A program made the translations under genes and the position numbers. A stretch of 64,000 bases of DNA from Diogma glabrata (Eukaryota > Arthropoda > Insecta > Diptera > Cylindrotomidae): positions 78,807,040 to 78,871,039 of the forward strand of contig OY856186.1 of NCBI GenBank assembly GCA_963693315.1, given 5' to 3'. Under the pieces are notes generated by a model. It searched no databases, was not told the origin of the DNA, and worked only from the letters and a program-made list of their open reading frames with translations. Below, in pieces: positions 10,241-21,519 of the stretch (positions are counted from its first letter, which is position 1; each line of letters begins with the position of its first letter).

Positions 10241-11097
10241 GAGCAATTCCACGTCACCACAACATCGAAGTTCCTGACCGATTCTGATTTCGATATAATT
10301 TCATACACATATACCCAATGACAAAATAAAAATACCATTTTTTTCAAAAAATTAAATTTTAAACACATTTACGCAAAACATGAGCCTCTTTGACTACCGA
10401 TTGCTAACGATTGGCTGACCCGATTTGAGGCATTTATTGCTAATTTTAAAGGTAATTGATTGGACTTGATAAAAAATATTTAAAATTTTGTAGAAATTTT
10501 TATTTCACATCATTTTTCACATTACATATTTACTTATCAGAGTGAGTTTTAATATATTGGAATATGCATTTACAATTAATTTTGGACAGAGTAAATGGGT
10601 GAAAAGAAAAATTATTTAAAACGCACCCGCACCCTCAAATGTTTAATTTGTACCTTAAAATAATTAAATGGTCATGAAATTTCTATAAAACTAGAATTTC
10701 AGTGGTTCACTGTATTGTTTTAAGAAAAATTTTGAAAAAAACGGAAATACAAATTTTGTAAGAATTTTATTTTTAAAACGTAAGTTATGCCAGCGCAAAA
10801 ATTTATTATTGGATTATAAATTAATTGAGCATTTTTTTTCTGGGAAAAAATGTAGTAAAAATGCGGGTACCACCAACAGCGCCATCTTTGAAATTATTTT
10901 TTAAGTTTAACACAGGTTTAAAAAATGGTTACAAAATTTTAAGCTATTTCATGCATAAGTCCGATCAATTAACCTTAAAAGGTGCTATAAATGACTTAAG
11001 TCGGTTATTGGCTATCTGTGTATGAAATTGTAGCGAAATCAGAAAGGGACAGTCAAGATGCTAGAACAAATGCTGTTGCGGTGAGGTTCAATTACTC
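10241..11097. mobile_element. long-TIR MITE, TATA target duplication
   Basis: 'gagcaattccac' at 10241 is mirrored by 'gttcaattactc' ending at 11097. Shared inner words include 'tctgatttcg..ataatttc', 'atacaca', 'gattgg.ct..cc' and 'ggtaattgat.ggactt', so the arms extend about 250 bp. 'TATA' flanks both ends (10237-10240 and 11098-11101). No coding capacity beyond chance. Confidence 0.7.
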
Positions 11098-11261
11098 TAT
11101 ACTTTATTTTAAAATTAAATGGAATTATTGAATAACAACAAATGTGAAATCCAAAAAGCTTCTTGGCTGATATAAAAATAAAAAGATTCTGATATAAAAA
11201 TAAAAATTATAAGATTCTGATTCTTTATTTAAATTCATATTCCGTTTTATTTATGTTCCTT

Positions 11262-11620
11262 CTTAAAAATTTTTATTTGTTACTAAATTGAGTAAATTGT
11301 AAACGTCATTTATTCGAACTGCCACTTGACGTTGAAAGGTCATTTTACCTGGCTGGTAGTGTTAAATTGACAGCAGACCAGTTATGAATTTAACAAGTTA
11401 GTAGAAAAATTTGAAATTTGAAAAAGATAGTAGCGTTTTTAACATTTGAACATTTTTATTTCTTTGTTTCATATAAATTAAATATTTGGTTTCTAAATAT
11501 TTCTAAGGTTTCTATTTGACTTTTGAGCAATAATTTGAAAGAAAACAGAATTTGATCATTTTTAATTTTATTCGACTTTTATTTAGTTGTTTACAATTTA
11601 GTAACAAATAAAATATTATA
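11262..11620. repeat. imperfect inverted repeat
   Basis: 'ttatttgttactaaattg' (about 11272-11290) is matched in inverted orientation by 'caatttagtaacaaataa' (about 11592-11610). The enclosed segment has no ORF. Beyond it, at 11630-11750, words such as 'gccagttat' and 'cctggtttg' echo the 11340-11390 segment. Possibly a decayed fold-back element. Confidence 0.35.
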
Positions 11621-12232
11621 CAAGACACGTCAGGTAACTGGTTTTACTGGCTCAAGGAGGTAACGGACTTTCACTCGCCAGTTATATCCTCCATTCGCCA
11701 GTGAAAACCATTTTGCCTGGTTTGTAATGTAAAATACTATAACAGGTTTTCATATTCATTGCTCAAATATTGATACTATTTTTATCGAGGGATTTTCCTA
11801 TACGTATCGAAAATAAACAAAGCATTTAAACGTGTTTATATGTATACAATACATATTTGTAATGTTAGATTGGATAATAAAAAATAACTATTTTTATCAA
11901 ACCATTATAGGATTAATTTCGATTATTATTCCATTATTTGAATATAATATACTAATCTTTTGACAATTTTTACAGCGTAATTAAATTTATAATCTTGTTT
12001 ACTAAAACCGGACAACTATGTTATGTAAACACATTTTGTTGTCATTTAAGTAAAAAGTTTAAATTATTTACTGATTACTGATTTCATTAAGTCTTTCTAG
12101 ATCATTTGTTTCCAGCATTTTTGAAAGTTCTTAATCACAGAATAAATATATACAATATAAACAGATATCCTATTACACATTACTTTTCCACATGTAAAAT
12201 GAAAATAATTAGAACATTTGACAAATATGCCG

Positions 12233-12277
12233 TTCACGAATTACTTCGGTCTGAAAGGCCTAAGTAATTCGTGAACA
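12233..12277. repeat. near-perfect hairpin at the head of the dispersed repeat
   Basis: 'gttcacgaattacttcgg' pairs with 'cctaagtaattcgtgaac' across a short loop, with one mismatch next to the loop. Related but decayed heads are near 50158 and 63430 ('ttacttcggtttgaaaaa'). Confidence 0.75.
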
Positions 12278-13039
12278 CATTCATGAGCTAAAAGTGAAAT
12301 TCTTACCCCCACTTTTTGGCATTTCTCGACGTTTTAGAACCTACTGATTCTAAAAAAGCAAAAAAAATGTATGTCTGTCTGCCGGCCGTCACAACCGACG
12401 AAATCTAGAAAATGGCTGAAGGGATTTAATTGTGCATTCTAAAAATAGGTACACTCAATGGTAAGAGCCGAAAGAAAGAAATGTTCGATAACTGTATCGG
12501 AAGTGTGTCAAAAAAATCGTCAAGTGTGTCAAAACAAGGAAATATGCATATTTTTGTTTAAAACACGTTCATTTTAAGTGATAATGAGTAGGAACAAAGA
12601 ACGTGGAGAAATCTGAATGGTCGGGATTCGTCTGTGAGATCAAAAACTAAATTTTTGCATTAAAAGTTTGTCAAAAAAATGTTGTCAAGTTTGTCAAAAG
12701 AAAGATTTTTATTTATTTTTTTACCCGAATTTTTGGAAAAAAATAAAATTATTATTTGTTGAAATGAAATTTTATTATTATTATAAGTTTGTCGAAAAAA
12801 TGTTGTCAAGTGTGTCAAAAGAAAGATTTTTATTTATTTTTTTACCCAATTTTTTGCAACAAAATAAAATTAATAATTTGTATGACATAAAATTTTATTA
12901 TTATTATAGAGAATTATGGCATTATAAGTTTGTCAAAAAAATAATGTCAAGTGTTTCAAAAATAGGATTTCATTTATTTTTTAGCCAATTTTTTGGAAAA
13001 AAAATTTAGCTGTTCTTATGACGTAAATGTAATTGAAAA

Positions 13040-14090
13040 TGAAATTGGACATGGAAATTTTTGAATTTGTTATAGTTTTTGAAATATTTTTGGAATTTTG
13101 AAAAAAGTTTATATTTTTGATTTGGTAATAATTTTTGCAATATTTATAGAATTTTGGAAATTTTAATTTTTGATTTTGTAAGAATTTTTGGAACATTTTT
13201 AGAATTTTGAAAAATTTTTAATTTTTGATTTTATTATAATTTTTGGAATTTTGAAAAAAGTTTCAATTTTTGATTTTGTAATAATTTTTGGAATATTTTT
13301 AGAATTTTGAAAAAAGTTTGATTTTATTATAATTTTTACAATATTTTTAGAATTTTGAAAGAAATGTGAATTTGTGATTTTGTAATATTTTCTCGAATCG
13401 CTAAATGGAAGGTTTTTGAGGAGTTTGCTGAAAATGTTATTGAAAATGAAATTGAACATGGAAATTTTTGAATTTGTTATAGTTTTGGAATTTTGAAAAA
13501 GTTTCAATTTTTGATTTTGTAAGAATTTTTGGAATATTTATAGAATATTGAAAAATTTAAAATTTTTGATTTTATTATAATTTTTATAATTTTGGGAAAA
13601 GTTTCAATTTTTGATATTGTTATAATTTTTGCAATATTTTTAGAGTTCTGGAAAAAATTTGAATTTTTGAATTTTTAAGAATTTTTGGAATATTATATTA
13701 GAATTAAGAAAAAGTTTAAATTTTTGATTTTATTCCAATTTTTGAAATATTTTTAGAATTTTGAAAACAAAATAGAATTTTTGAATTTTGAAAAAAGTTT
13801 CAATTTTTGATTTTGTAAGAATTTTTGGAATATATTCAGAATTTTGAAAAATTTTAAAATTTCGATTTTATAATAATTTTTATAATTTTGGTAAAAGTTA
13901 CAATTTGTGATTTTGTTAAATTTTTAGAATTTTTGAAAATAGTTTTAATCTTGTATTAAGTAAAAATTTTTGAAATATTTTTAGAATTTTGTTTGAAAAA
14001 AATTTGAATTTTTGATTTTATTTAATTTTTACAATATTTTTGGAATTTTGAAAGAAATATGAATTTGTGATTTTGAAATATTTTCTCGAA
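13040..14090. repeat. AT-rich degenerate array, unit about 57-60 bp
   Basis: Repeated words in variable order: 'tttttagaattttgaaaaa', 'gtttcaatttttgattttg', 'taataatttttggaatat'. The 3' end of the array is marked by 'ctcgaaacgctaaatgga', also seen in the two later copies. Confidence 0.7.
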
Positions 14091-14561
14091 ACGCTAAATG
14101 GAGAGGTTTTAGAGGGGTTTCTGATTGTATAATCTTTTCACTAAATTATGTTAATTTATGATCTGTTATAATTTTTGGACAACGTATTAATGTTTCGTGT
14201 TACTTTTGTAATACATCTCTAAACGTACATGTTCTTTAACAAAAAGTTATGTTTGATTTACATCGCTGTCCAAAACTAAAAACCATGTCCTCATAAAAGT
14301 TATTTGCCGAAAACTATATCAAAATCCTTTATCTAGACCGAAGTCTTGATATCTCAAAACTTAAGATTTCAGCCCCTACATATTATAGGAATTATAATCC
14401 ACTTGAAATTTTATTTTAATATATTTTTGAATTAATTAGGTGTTTCAATGTTAGTCTATCACAAATATAGTCGAATCAATGGTACTGTTTAATGCAACAC
14501 AAAAATATGAATTTTACATAAATGAACTAGAAAGAACTATTGAAGTTGATTTAAAATAAAT

Positions 14562-16288
14562 GTGTCCTTAAGGTTCAAAAGCGATCTATTCCACTTTTTA
14601 AAATTTTTGAGTTATTAATTGATTTCGTTTCTTTCCATTAAACTGCAAGTATGCGTAAAATAAAAATTCAAAAATAGGTATCTATTTCTGAGAAAATTGG
14701 GTAGCAAATTTCAGTTTCGTTTCAAAAGCAATCTATTACGTCATAACTTTTGAAACAAAAGAAAGCTATTCCATTTTATTTTGCAATCAAAAACAATCTA
14801 TTCCAATAGGAATCATGCCGTTAAAAAACAAAACATGCCTATTCCACAACATGCGTTTGGTGCCAAAATCCTTTATTTCATAATAATCGTAATAATAATA
14901 ATCATAATAATAATTTCAACAGACAACGTCTTTCTGTGTTACTGGACAGAGAATGTTCACGTCAAGGGTTCCAATGAAATAGCTTCGCCGTTTACCATCG
15001 ACTTTGCCACATGGATCGCTTAGTGGCCGACGGATGTGGTGGCGAGAATAAAATTCTCTTATGGTGGGAATGTGCGAATACTTTTTATCAAAGGTCGCAA
15101 AATGTCACAAAAATAAAGTTGGTTTTCCTGATTCCCGGACATTCGTACATTCCCCCTGACAGAGTTTTCGCTCAAATTGAAAAAAAAGTTAAAGTGAAAG
15201 AAACAATCGTGGAGCTCCAAGACTATTTAAAGATATACAAAGAACATGGTACTTTAATTGGGTTGGACAGTAAAGAGTGTACCGTTCTGGATTTTAAAAC
15301 CGAAGTCACAAAAACAATTAAACCGCCATCTGCATGGCATTTCAAATTCAACCCAAGCAAACGGTTTGTAATAACCAAAACTAATCGCGGCATCATTAAA
15401 GTGCGAGGAGAGAAATTTCACAAATCAGACATTGGTGAACCAAAGCCAAATATTAAACGAGGTGCAAATTTGACAAGAATGGCTCCAGTAGTTATACCCA
15501 ATGGTGTAAAGGTGAAAGAGGCGAAAATTTCGGATGTGGATAAACTGTTAAAATAACATTTTGGCAGCAAATGGAGAAGTATGCAGAATTTAAACTTCTA
15601 AAAAAATATTATGGATACCAATAATCAACAATTTGTTGAATCTATCGATGAAGATGACCCTATATGTTGCAATAACATAGAAGTGGAAGATGCATTACGA
15701 ATTTAATAATTATTGTCTTTGCAGCAATTTTTACATATTAAATTTAAGTGATATTATGTTTTACCTACTGATTTAGATTATGTGATTGAATTTATTGTGA
15801 TTTTTATAAATTTTTATTTTATTTTGTTTCAAATGTGATTTTTGGTTATTATTTATTTAAAAGAGATATAAAACTTATCTATAATAAAGATATTTAAGAA
15901 ATCAATTGCTTGTTTTATTGCATTATCTAAAATCAATCAACGTGGTAAAAAATTCTTGGTTTAAAAATTCGAAAAGCAGAAAACCAAATGATCAATCAAA
16001 ATGTTAGTTTCAAAACATACCTTTTCCGGGAGCAATATGTTTCAAAACGATCCTATTCCATCGTGGAAAGTTCAAAACGTGTCTATTCCAAAATTGTTTC
16101 TAAAATTCCAGCTTAACTTTACTACCTACATTGTTTTACACTTCAAACAAATTAATTAAAAATACCTAAAGAAATGGATTAAACAATAAAATCACCGTGT
16201 TTGTAAATAACTTCAAAATAAAAAGTTTTTTTCATTTATCTCGAAAACTCGTAAAGTGGAATAGATCGTTTTTGAACCTAAAGGACAC
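14562..16288 (+). mobile_element. compact TIR transposon with AAAT duplication and subterminal motif array
   Basis: 'gtgtccttaaggttcaaaag' at 14562 is mirrored by the complement of a segment ending at 16288; the arms match for about 36 bp with few differences and both continue with 'cgatctattccacttt'. 'AAAT' flanks both ends (14558-14561, 16289-16292). The words 'ttcaaaa..gatctattcca' or close variants occur at about 14573, 14720, 14753, 14785 and 14830 on the left, and about 16043, 16068 and 16253 on the right. These could be transposase-binding repeats. One gene remnant (14905-15556) fills the middle. Superfamily not recognised. Confidence 0.75.
14905..15556 (+). pseudogene. C-terminal part of an uncharacterised insect transposon protein
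   Basis: A first frame gives 'DNVFLCYWTENVHVKGSNEI'. After one missing base near 14985, the next frame runs through 'ADGCGGENK', 'FLIPGHSYIPPDRVFAQIEK' and 'WHFKFNPSKRF' to a stop at 15554-15556. This matches, from memory, the C-terminal half of a highly repeated insect family of unknown function (I believe DUF7869-type). In that family an SDGCGGQNKN-like motif and a GHS.MPPDRVF.IEK motif are landmarks and may belong to an RNase H-fold nuclease; that last step is inference. The N-terminal half is missing; a TAA microsatellite sits at the truncation point near 14880-14910. The longest intact piece is 181 codons from 15011. Confidence 0.6.
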
Positions 16289-16299
16289 AAATCTCTTAC

Positions 16300-17275
16300 T
16301 TGATTTCGTTTCATTGCTCACAAAAATCTTTAGTCTAGAGAATTATAATTCTAAAACGACTTTGCATTAACTTTTTGACAGATCAGGCCATCAGCTGGAT
16401 TAATCTGAATTGAGAATTTAAAAATTCATTCGCCTTATGCACTCGTAAGTGCAAACATCTTAAGTGATAAAGAAGACTTTTTAAATTTATAATAGATAAA
16501 AAATCGAATAAAGATGCCGATGTTTTGAACCCGACCATTGCCGATTTTATCGCCACTTTGGTAATTTTATGTATAATAAGAACAGAGTGATTGGAAATTT
16601 GTTAAGAAATATAGTGACAAACAAAGTTTAAAGCTAAATTGTGCTCGGACGGGCTTACCGATTTTAATAAAAATTTGTTTGTTTGTAAGGTACTAAGTGA
16701 GGCCTCATAATACTAAACCTACCAAAAATATTTATTTTTTAGAAAAAATAATTAATTTCAATATTTCAAACATGGTATTCAAAAAGTATCTTTTTTTCTT
16801 TCATTTTTTTAAATTTTAAAGATTTATTATATTTAGTCAAAACATTTTAAAATTACAGACAGGCCTTTTGTTTTGTTAACGATAAAACTCATTTGAATAA
16901 ATATGCCAGATCGTAAATTTCCCAATTTTTATAATTTAAAAATTTAGTGTTCTTGCTTGAAATGATAGATGTAATGCAAAAACCACACACATTGCTTAAA
17001 AATGTTTATTTTTTTAAAATTACTTAAAATATGCCAAATTTTAGGAAAATCTGCAACTGGAATATGTTTACAATTAATTCACAGAACTAGTTGTGATATA
17101 ACATCACTCCAATGAAAAGTTATCCCATCATGAATAATAAGACTGAATCTAACAAAACACGGTTTTCAATTTATAAAATTTTTTGCTAGTCACACAATTG
17201 TCGATCGATTTCGTCACAAAATAAAAACCATAATGAAGTAAAAAAGTAAAACATTTAAAAATTAAAATAAGTGAA
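16300..17275. other. no gene; old dispersed repeat and SINE-like tail word
   Basis: Around 16296-16333 the words 'ttacttga' and 'ttgctcacaaaaatc' resemble the SINE 3' part. The segment 16855-17005 is a relative of 60-285. No ORF with recognisable motifs. Confidence 0.4.
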
Positions 17276-17279
17276 AAAA

Positions 17280-19000
17280 GGATAGTTAAAAATGGTGGCC
17301 CAAGCGGACCAAAACAAAAAGACGCCACAATATCAGACGATAAATTTAGGGGGTACGACGATCTAAATGCTAGTAAGTAATTAATAGAAGAAAAAACGAA
17401 TATCTAAGAAAAAGGCACCGAAGAAGAAGAATTAAGAAAGACGAAGTGAAAAATACAAAATTCTACGGATATAGAAGAGGAAAAATTATTACAAATCAAC
17501 AAACCTTAAAGGAATCCACAGAATCAAAGAGGGAAAACAAATATAAAATAGGTGATAATGGACCTTTCCATATTTTAATAAACACAAAAACGCCAAAAAA
17601 CAATGATGGTATACTGGGAGCTGGGAACATTTTTCAAGGAAAGTAATACAATAGTCAAAAATACTACAGAAGTGACCCACAGAATATCAAGAAAGGAATT
17701 CAAAATCTATGACAGAATAAATAAATGTACCTTCCACAAATAGAACTGAGAACTATAATCTGAAATACATAACGACATGGAAAGTACAACTTAATATTTC
17801 TCCAATCAAATATCAGAAGCTCGAGAAGCAACATAAATATCCTACAAATGTGCATTTAAAAACACAAAATCAATATAACTATTTTAAATGGAACATGGAC
17901 ACATCAAAGACCCCAACCGCAAATACCAAAAATAATTGAAAAGGCTGAAAAATAGTTAGTCAATACTATTAGGAGATATCACTGTGTGCAGCAACATGTG
18001 AGGAAACCACAACTACGAAGATAGCTTAGATAGCCGAAATAATCAAAAATAGGAGTATGCCACTACTTTACACAGGAAAACACACAACACAAAATATATG
18101 CAACCACTCGAACTCTGCAATAGATATTTCTTTATGTACCCATGGTATCCACTATCCACAGAAGAACAACATGGGATTGCATCGACAGTAATTTAGAATC
18201 ATGCCAATCATAATAAATACTAAAATAAACGAAACATCCAGGAAACAAAAGAGAGATAACAAAAGGGAAAGATGTAATACTCAGTATATCATATATAAAT
18301 GAAACCGATTTTGACAACAATAATAACATAGAAACAATGATAAAGGAAAAAATAAAACAAAACACAAAACTCAAACTGTAAATAACAAAATCATCCGGAA
18401 ACCCTGGTCGAATTAAAAAAACAAAACCAATGGAACATTGAAGGGCAAAAATAAAGAAGCTAAAATACATAAAAAATTGAACACAGCCATTAAGCTTTCT
18501 AGATCAGGAACAATACTAAAGAGAGTTGAAAAAAGCTAAAGAGGAATCTTAGGACCAGTTTGTAACCAGCATAAACCGTACACTAAACACCAAACTTTGT
18601 TCAAAATATAACAATACCAATGGAAAAAACAATAATAAATAAAAAAATCTTCAACGCACAAATAATAATAGAAACAATGAACAAGAACAAAATACAGCAC
18701 AGGGGACAGAACAAAATATCATACAGAACACTAAAAAATTTCATAGCATTAAAGCAGGATATAGCGACAAAAATAGTAGTATACCCAAATGAAATATATG
18801 TTAATCAAGAATATCCAGAAAAAAATCAAAAATAATAATAATAAAAAATCAAATAACAATGAAAATCTAACAGAAAGCTACAGACCCATATGCCTGCAGA
18901 ACAGCTAAACCAGCATCTAGAATCACAAAATATAATATGTACCAACAAACTCATATTGTTTCAGAAAAGGATGCTGTAATGGATAGTCTGGGCTAATGTC
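17280..19000 (+). pseudogene. heavily decayed LINE (non-LTR retrotransposon)
   Basis: Plus-strand reading in many frames gives scattered LINE landmarks. A 'YKIGDNGPFHILI' segment (about 17533) resembles LINE ORF1 starts of the insect I/Jockey group. Near 18865-18890, 'ESYRPICL' matches the reverse transcriptase SYRPI motif, followed by an 'F.KGCCNG' stretch resembling the F-R-K-G-x-S-T block. Base composition is A-rich on this strand, as in many LINEs. Dozens of stops and frameshifts. Clade uncertain. Confidence 0.5.
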
Positions 19001-19004
19001 TGAA

Positions 19005-20530
19005 CCCAGTGTATTATAGTCTCAGATTTATTGGTTTTCATTTTTTTATTATTCACATGTACCGCGCGTAGTAGTTTCCCAGCCATTCACCTTTAATAGC
19101 CATAATTTTATAGTCCCCGTAACTCATCGTTTTCCTATTCTTCTTAAAATTTAACTAAATTTTCATTAGCTGGACGGACGTGTTTGAAGAGAGTTGAGCT
19201 CCTTGCACTAATTGATTTGAAATTGTAATTAATTTAAAGTTGTCATTACCTATAGTAAACTTTCATCTTGATCGAAAATCGTATGAATGTAAAAATTTTC
19301 CTTAAGTTTTGTCTCTATAAACATTGCTATTTAATTTTGCAATTCACTAAAATTAACCCATACTATATTTCCATTCACTTTGGTTCACTCTATTACTTCA
19401 ATTTGAATGCCTAAACATCAAACGTAACTTATACAACGAAGTTTTCAAAACCTTACAACAGCTGTGCGTTTATTTTTACAGTCATTAACCTGCAAAGAAG
19501 TATTATCTTGCTTTGTTGTACATTCAATTTCTTCTCTTTGCACAAAAAGAAAATTTAATTCATTCACGCATTATTTCATTTTGAAAAACTCAAACGGTTT
19601 GGTATAACCATAAAAATTTCCTACCAATTGTATATTTGCTTTGAATTAATGGTTTTGCATCGGAAACACTATATTCGAGGTTTTTCGATTTTCAAAAAAG
19701 GAATTTTTTTTGGTATATATTGGTTCTACTGTAATGTTTTTGGTTCTTAGTTCTATTACGTTTGCATTTTGATGTTTGACGTCTCTTAGTCGACTGTCAG
19801 ATTTCCATTTTTTTCTGTTGGGTGCGGAGTTGATTTTTGTTGGTAATTGGACGGATATCAAACTGTGGTGTGCAAAAAGATTGATTCTGGATACCGTGAA
19901 CGAATCTCTCAACAAAATAGGAATCTATATAAAACCATGAGTGGATTTTGGCTGATTATCATGGTGATTGGATAGGTCAACCAGGAAAACACAATACGGA
20001 CAACCGTAAATAATTTACCCGTAAGTTGACACATTTTAATTAGAGAATTTTCTCGATTTAAGCCGCATCACGGCATTACGGTCATTGCTCCGTATTTGAT
20101 AGATATCGTTTATAGTGTGCAAATATCCGAACCAAAGTATACGGGACTGGTCTCAGATTTAACTCAAAGTTACCAAGGAATGTTTTACCAAAACCGTACG
20201 AGGGAGTGCCGTTATATGAACCTTTAATATGTTTGGTTTTTGTTGGTTAATGTGATTTCCGAAATATTAATACAATAGTGCCACAACGCGATTCCGGGCA
20301 CCTCTCTCCGATGTAATAAAACATTGATATTGCAATATTATATGATAATTTCTGTTATGTGCATATCCTAATGGCAAAATTAGAACTTCCGTTCATGTTA
20401 ACCTTCAAACAGATGAATCAACAAAAAAATTTAAAGAAACGTTATACCATAAAACAAAAGGAAAACCAATATAACCCTGTATGTGAATGTACAGTTTTTG
20501 TGTGTTAAAATAAGATTTTTTTCCTTGTTA
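19005..20530. other. no gene recognised
   Basis: AT-rich. The longest open stretch is an 89-codon minus-strand frame at 19646-19915 with no recognisable motif. No terminal repeats were found. Confidence 0.45.
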
Positions 20531-20531
20531 A

Positions 20532-20900
20532 ATTCCGTGTTCCTAGCTAAATTTACTAAACGGTGTTAATTGATTATTAGAAAAACCGAGAAAAATCTGT
20601 GATCATAGGACTAAGTTATTTATTGATAATTTAAGATAAATTTGATGAACTGTATAGTGCGTGTATATATTTTTTTTTTAAAATCAATTTTTTTTTGTGT
20701 TTTCTTTTGAGATTCCGTGTACCTAGCTAAATTTACTAAACGGTGTTAATTGATTATTAGGAAAATGGAGAAAAGTCTGTGATCGTAGGACTAATTTATT
20801 TATTGATAATCTAAGATAAATTTGATGAACTGTATAGTGCGTGTATGTTTTAAATCAATTTTTTTTTGTTTTCTTTTGAAATTCCGTGTTCCTAGTCAAA
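20532..20900 (+). repeat. tandem duplication of about 180 bp (two units plus a partial third)
   Basis: Units start at 20532, 20712 and 20881 with 'attccgtgttcctagcta' or a one-base variant. The first two contain 'ttactaaacggtgttaattg', 'tgatcataggactaa' and 'gaactgtatagtgcgtgta'. Weaker echoes ('ccgtgttattagtttaatt', 'ctgtgttcttgg') continue to about 21310. Confidence 0.85.
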
Positions 20901-21519
20901 AAAAAAATGTATTGATTGAGAGCGAGTACTGGTATATTGCATGAACATTAGAAAATCAGAATTCGGTGATCTTAAATTTAATTTATTAACGAGTGATAGT
21001 AGAATATTGAAACACCGAGCGTAAACTCTTGATTCATGGGACTAATTTATTAATTATTACTATTATGCTGTGAAGTAAATTATATGTATTTTAGAGGGTT
21101 CGTTGTTAGAATCCGAATATAACTAAAATAAAATATAAACGATCATTTGTTATTAATTATATATATATTAAATCAGAATTCAGTGTGATTAGTTTAATTG
21201 ACTAGACTATTAAATGAATATAATGCCTTCCGTGTTATTAGTTTAATTCATCAAGTAGTGATATTATGTTATTAAATTGTACATTATAAAATCTAAACTC
21301 TGTGTTCTTGGAAAAAATTTATTTACTACCGCTACCCCCGTATTTATTCGTGGATGTTAGCTGTGTGACACCTGTACACGGTATTATCAGGATATTTGAA
21401 TACAATGCAGCGTACCTAAATAATATTTCAATCAACTTATTAAGAGTACTACTTAAGTTTACGGTATTGGCTAACTTATCCAGCATTCATTTCTACGTGC
21501 TGTCGTCCGGTAGTTTCCA

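Larger units (their letters stand above)
12226..14395. repeat. 2-kb dispersed repeat family, copy 1
   Basis: Layout: a near-perfect hairpin (12233-12277); a head with 'tttttggcatttctcgac' and 'gtatgtctgtctgccggccg'; a block of 'gtttgtcaaaaaaatgttgt' units (12665-12960); a long AT-rich array of about 57-60-bp units (13040-14090); and a tail with 'gaaaactatatcaaaatcc' and 'gatttcagcccct'. The same order recurs at 48780-50150 and 50160-51940. ORFs inside the array are artefacts of low complexity. Superfamily unknown. Confidence 0.65.

Noticed and set aside
12668..13507. Open frames in the AT-rich array
   Set aside because: Low-complexity Phe/Lys/Ile/Asn translations of a degenerate repeat; no protein features.
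18132..18470. 112-codon hydrophobic minus-strand ORF
   Set aside because: It is antisense to an A-rich decayed LINE; Phe/Ile/Leu-rich translations are expected there.
19646..19915. 89-codon minus-strand ORF
   Set aside because: No recognisable motif, no context and typical chance length for the base composition.
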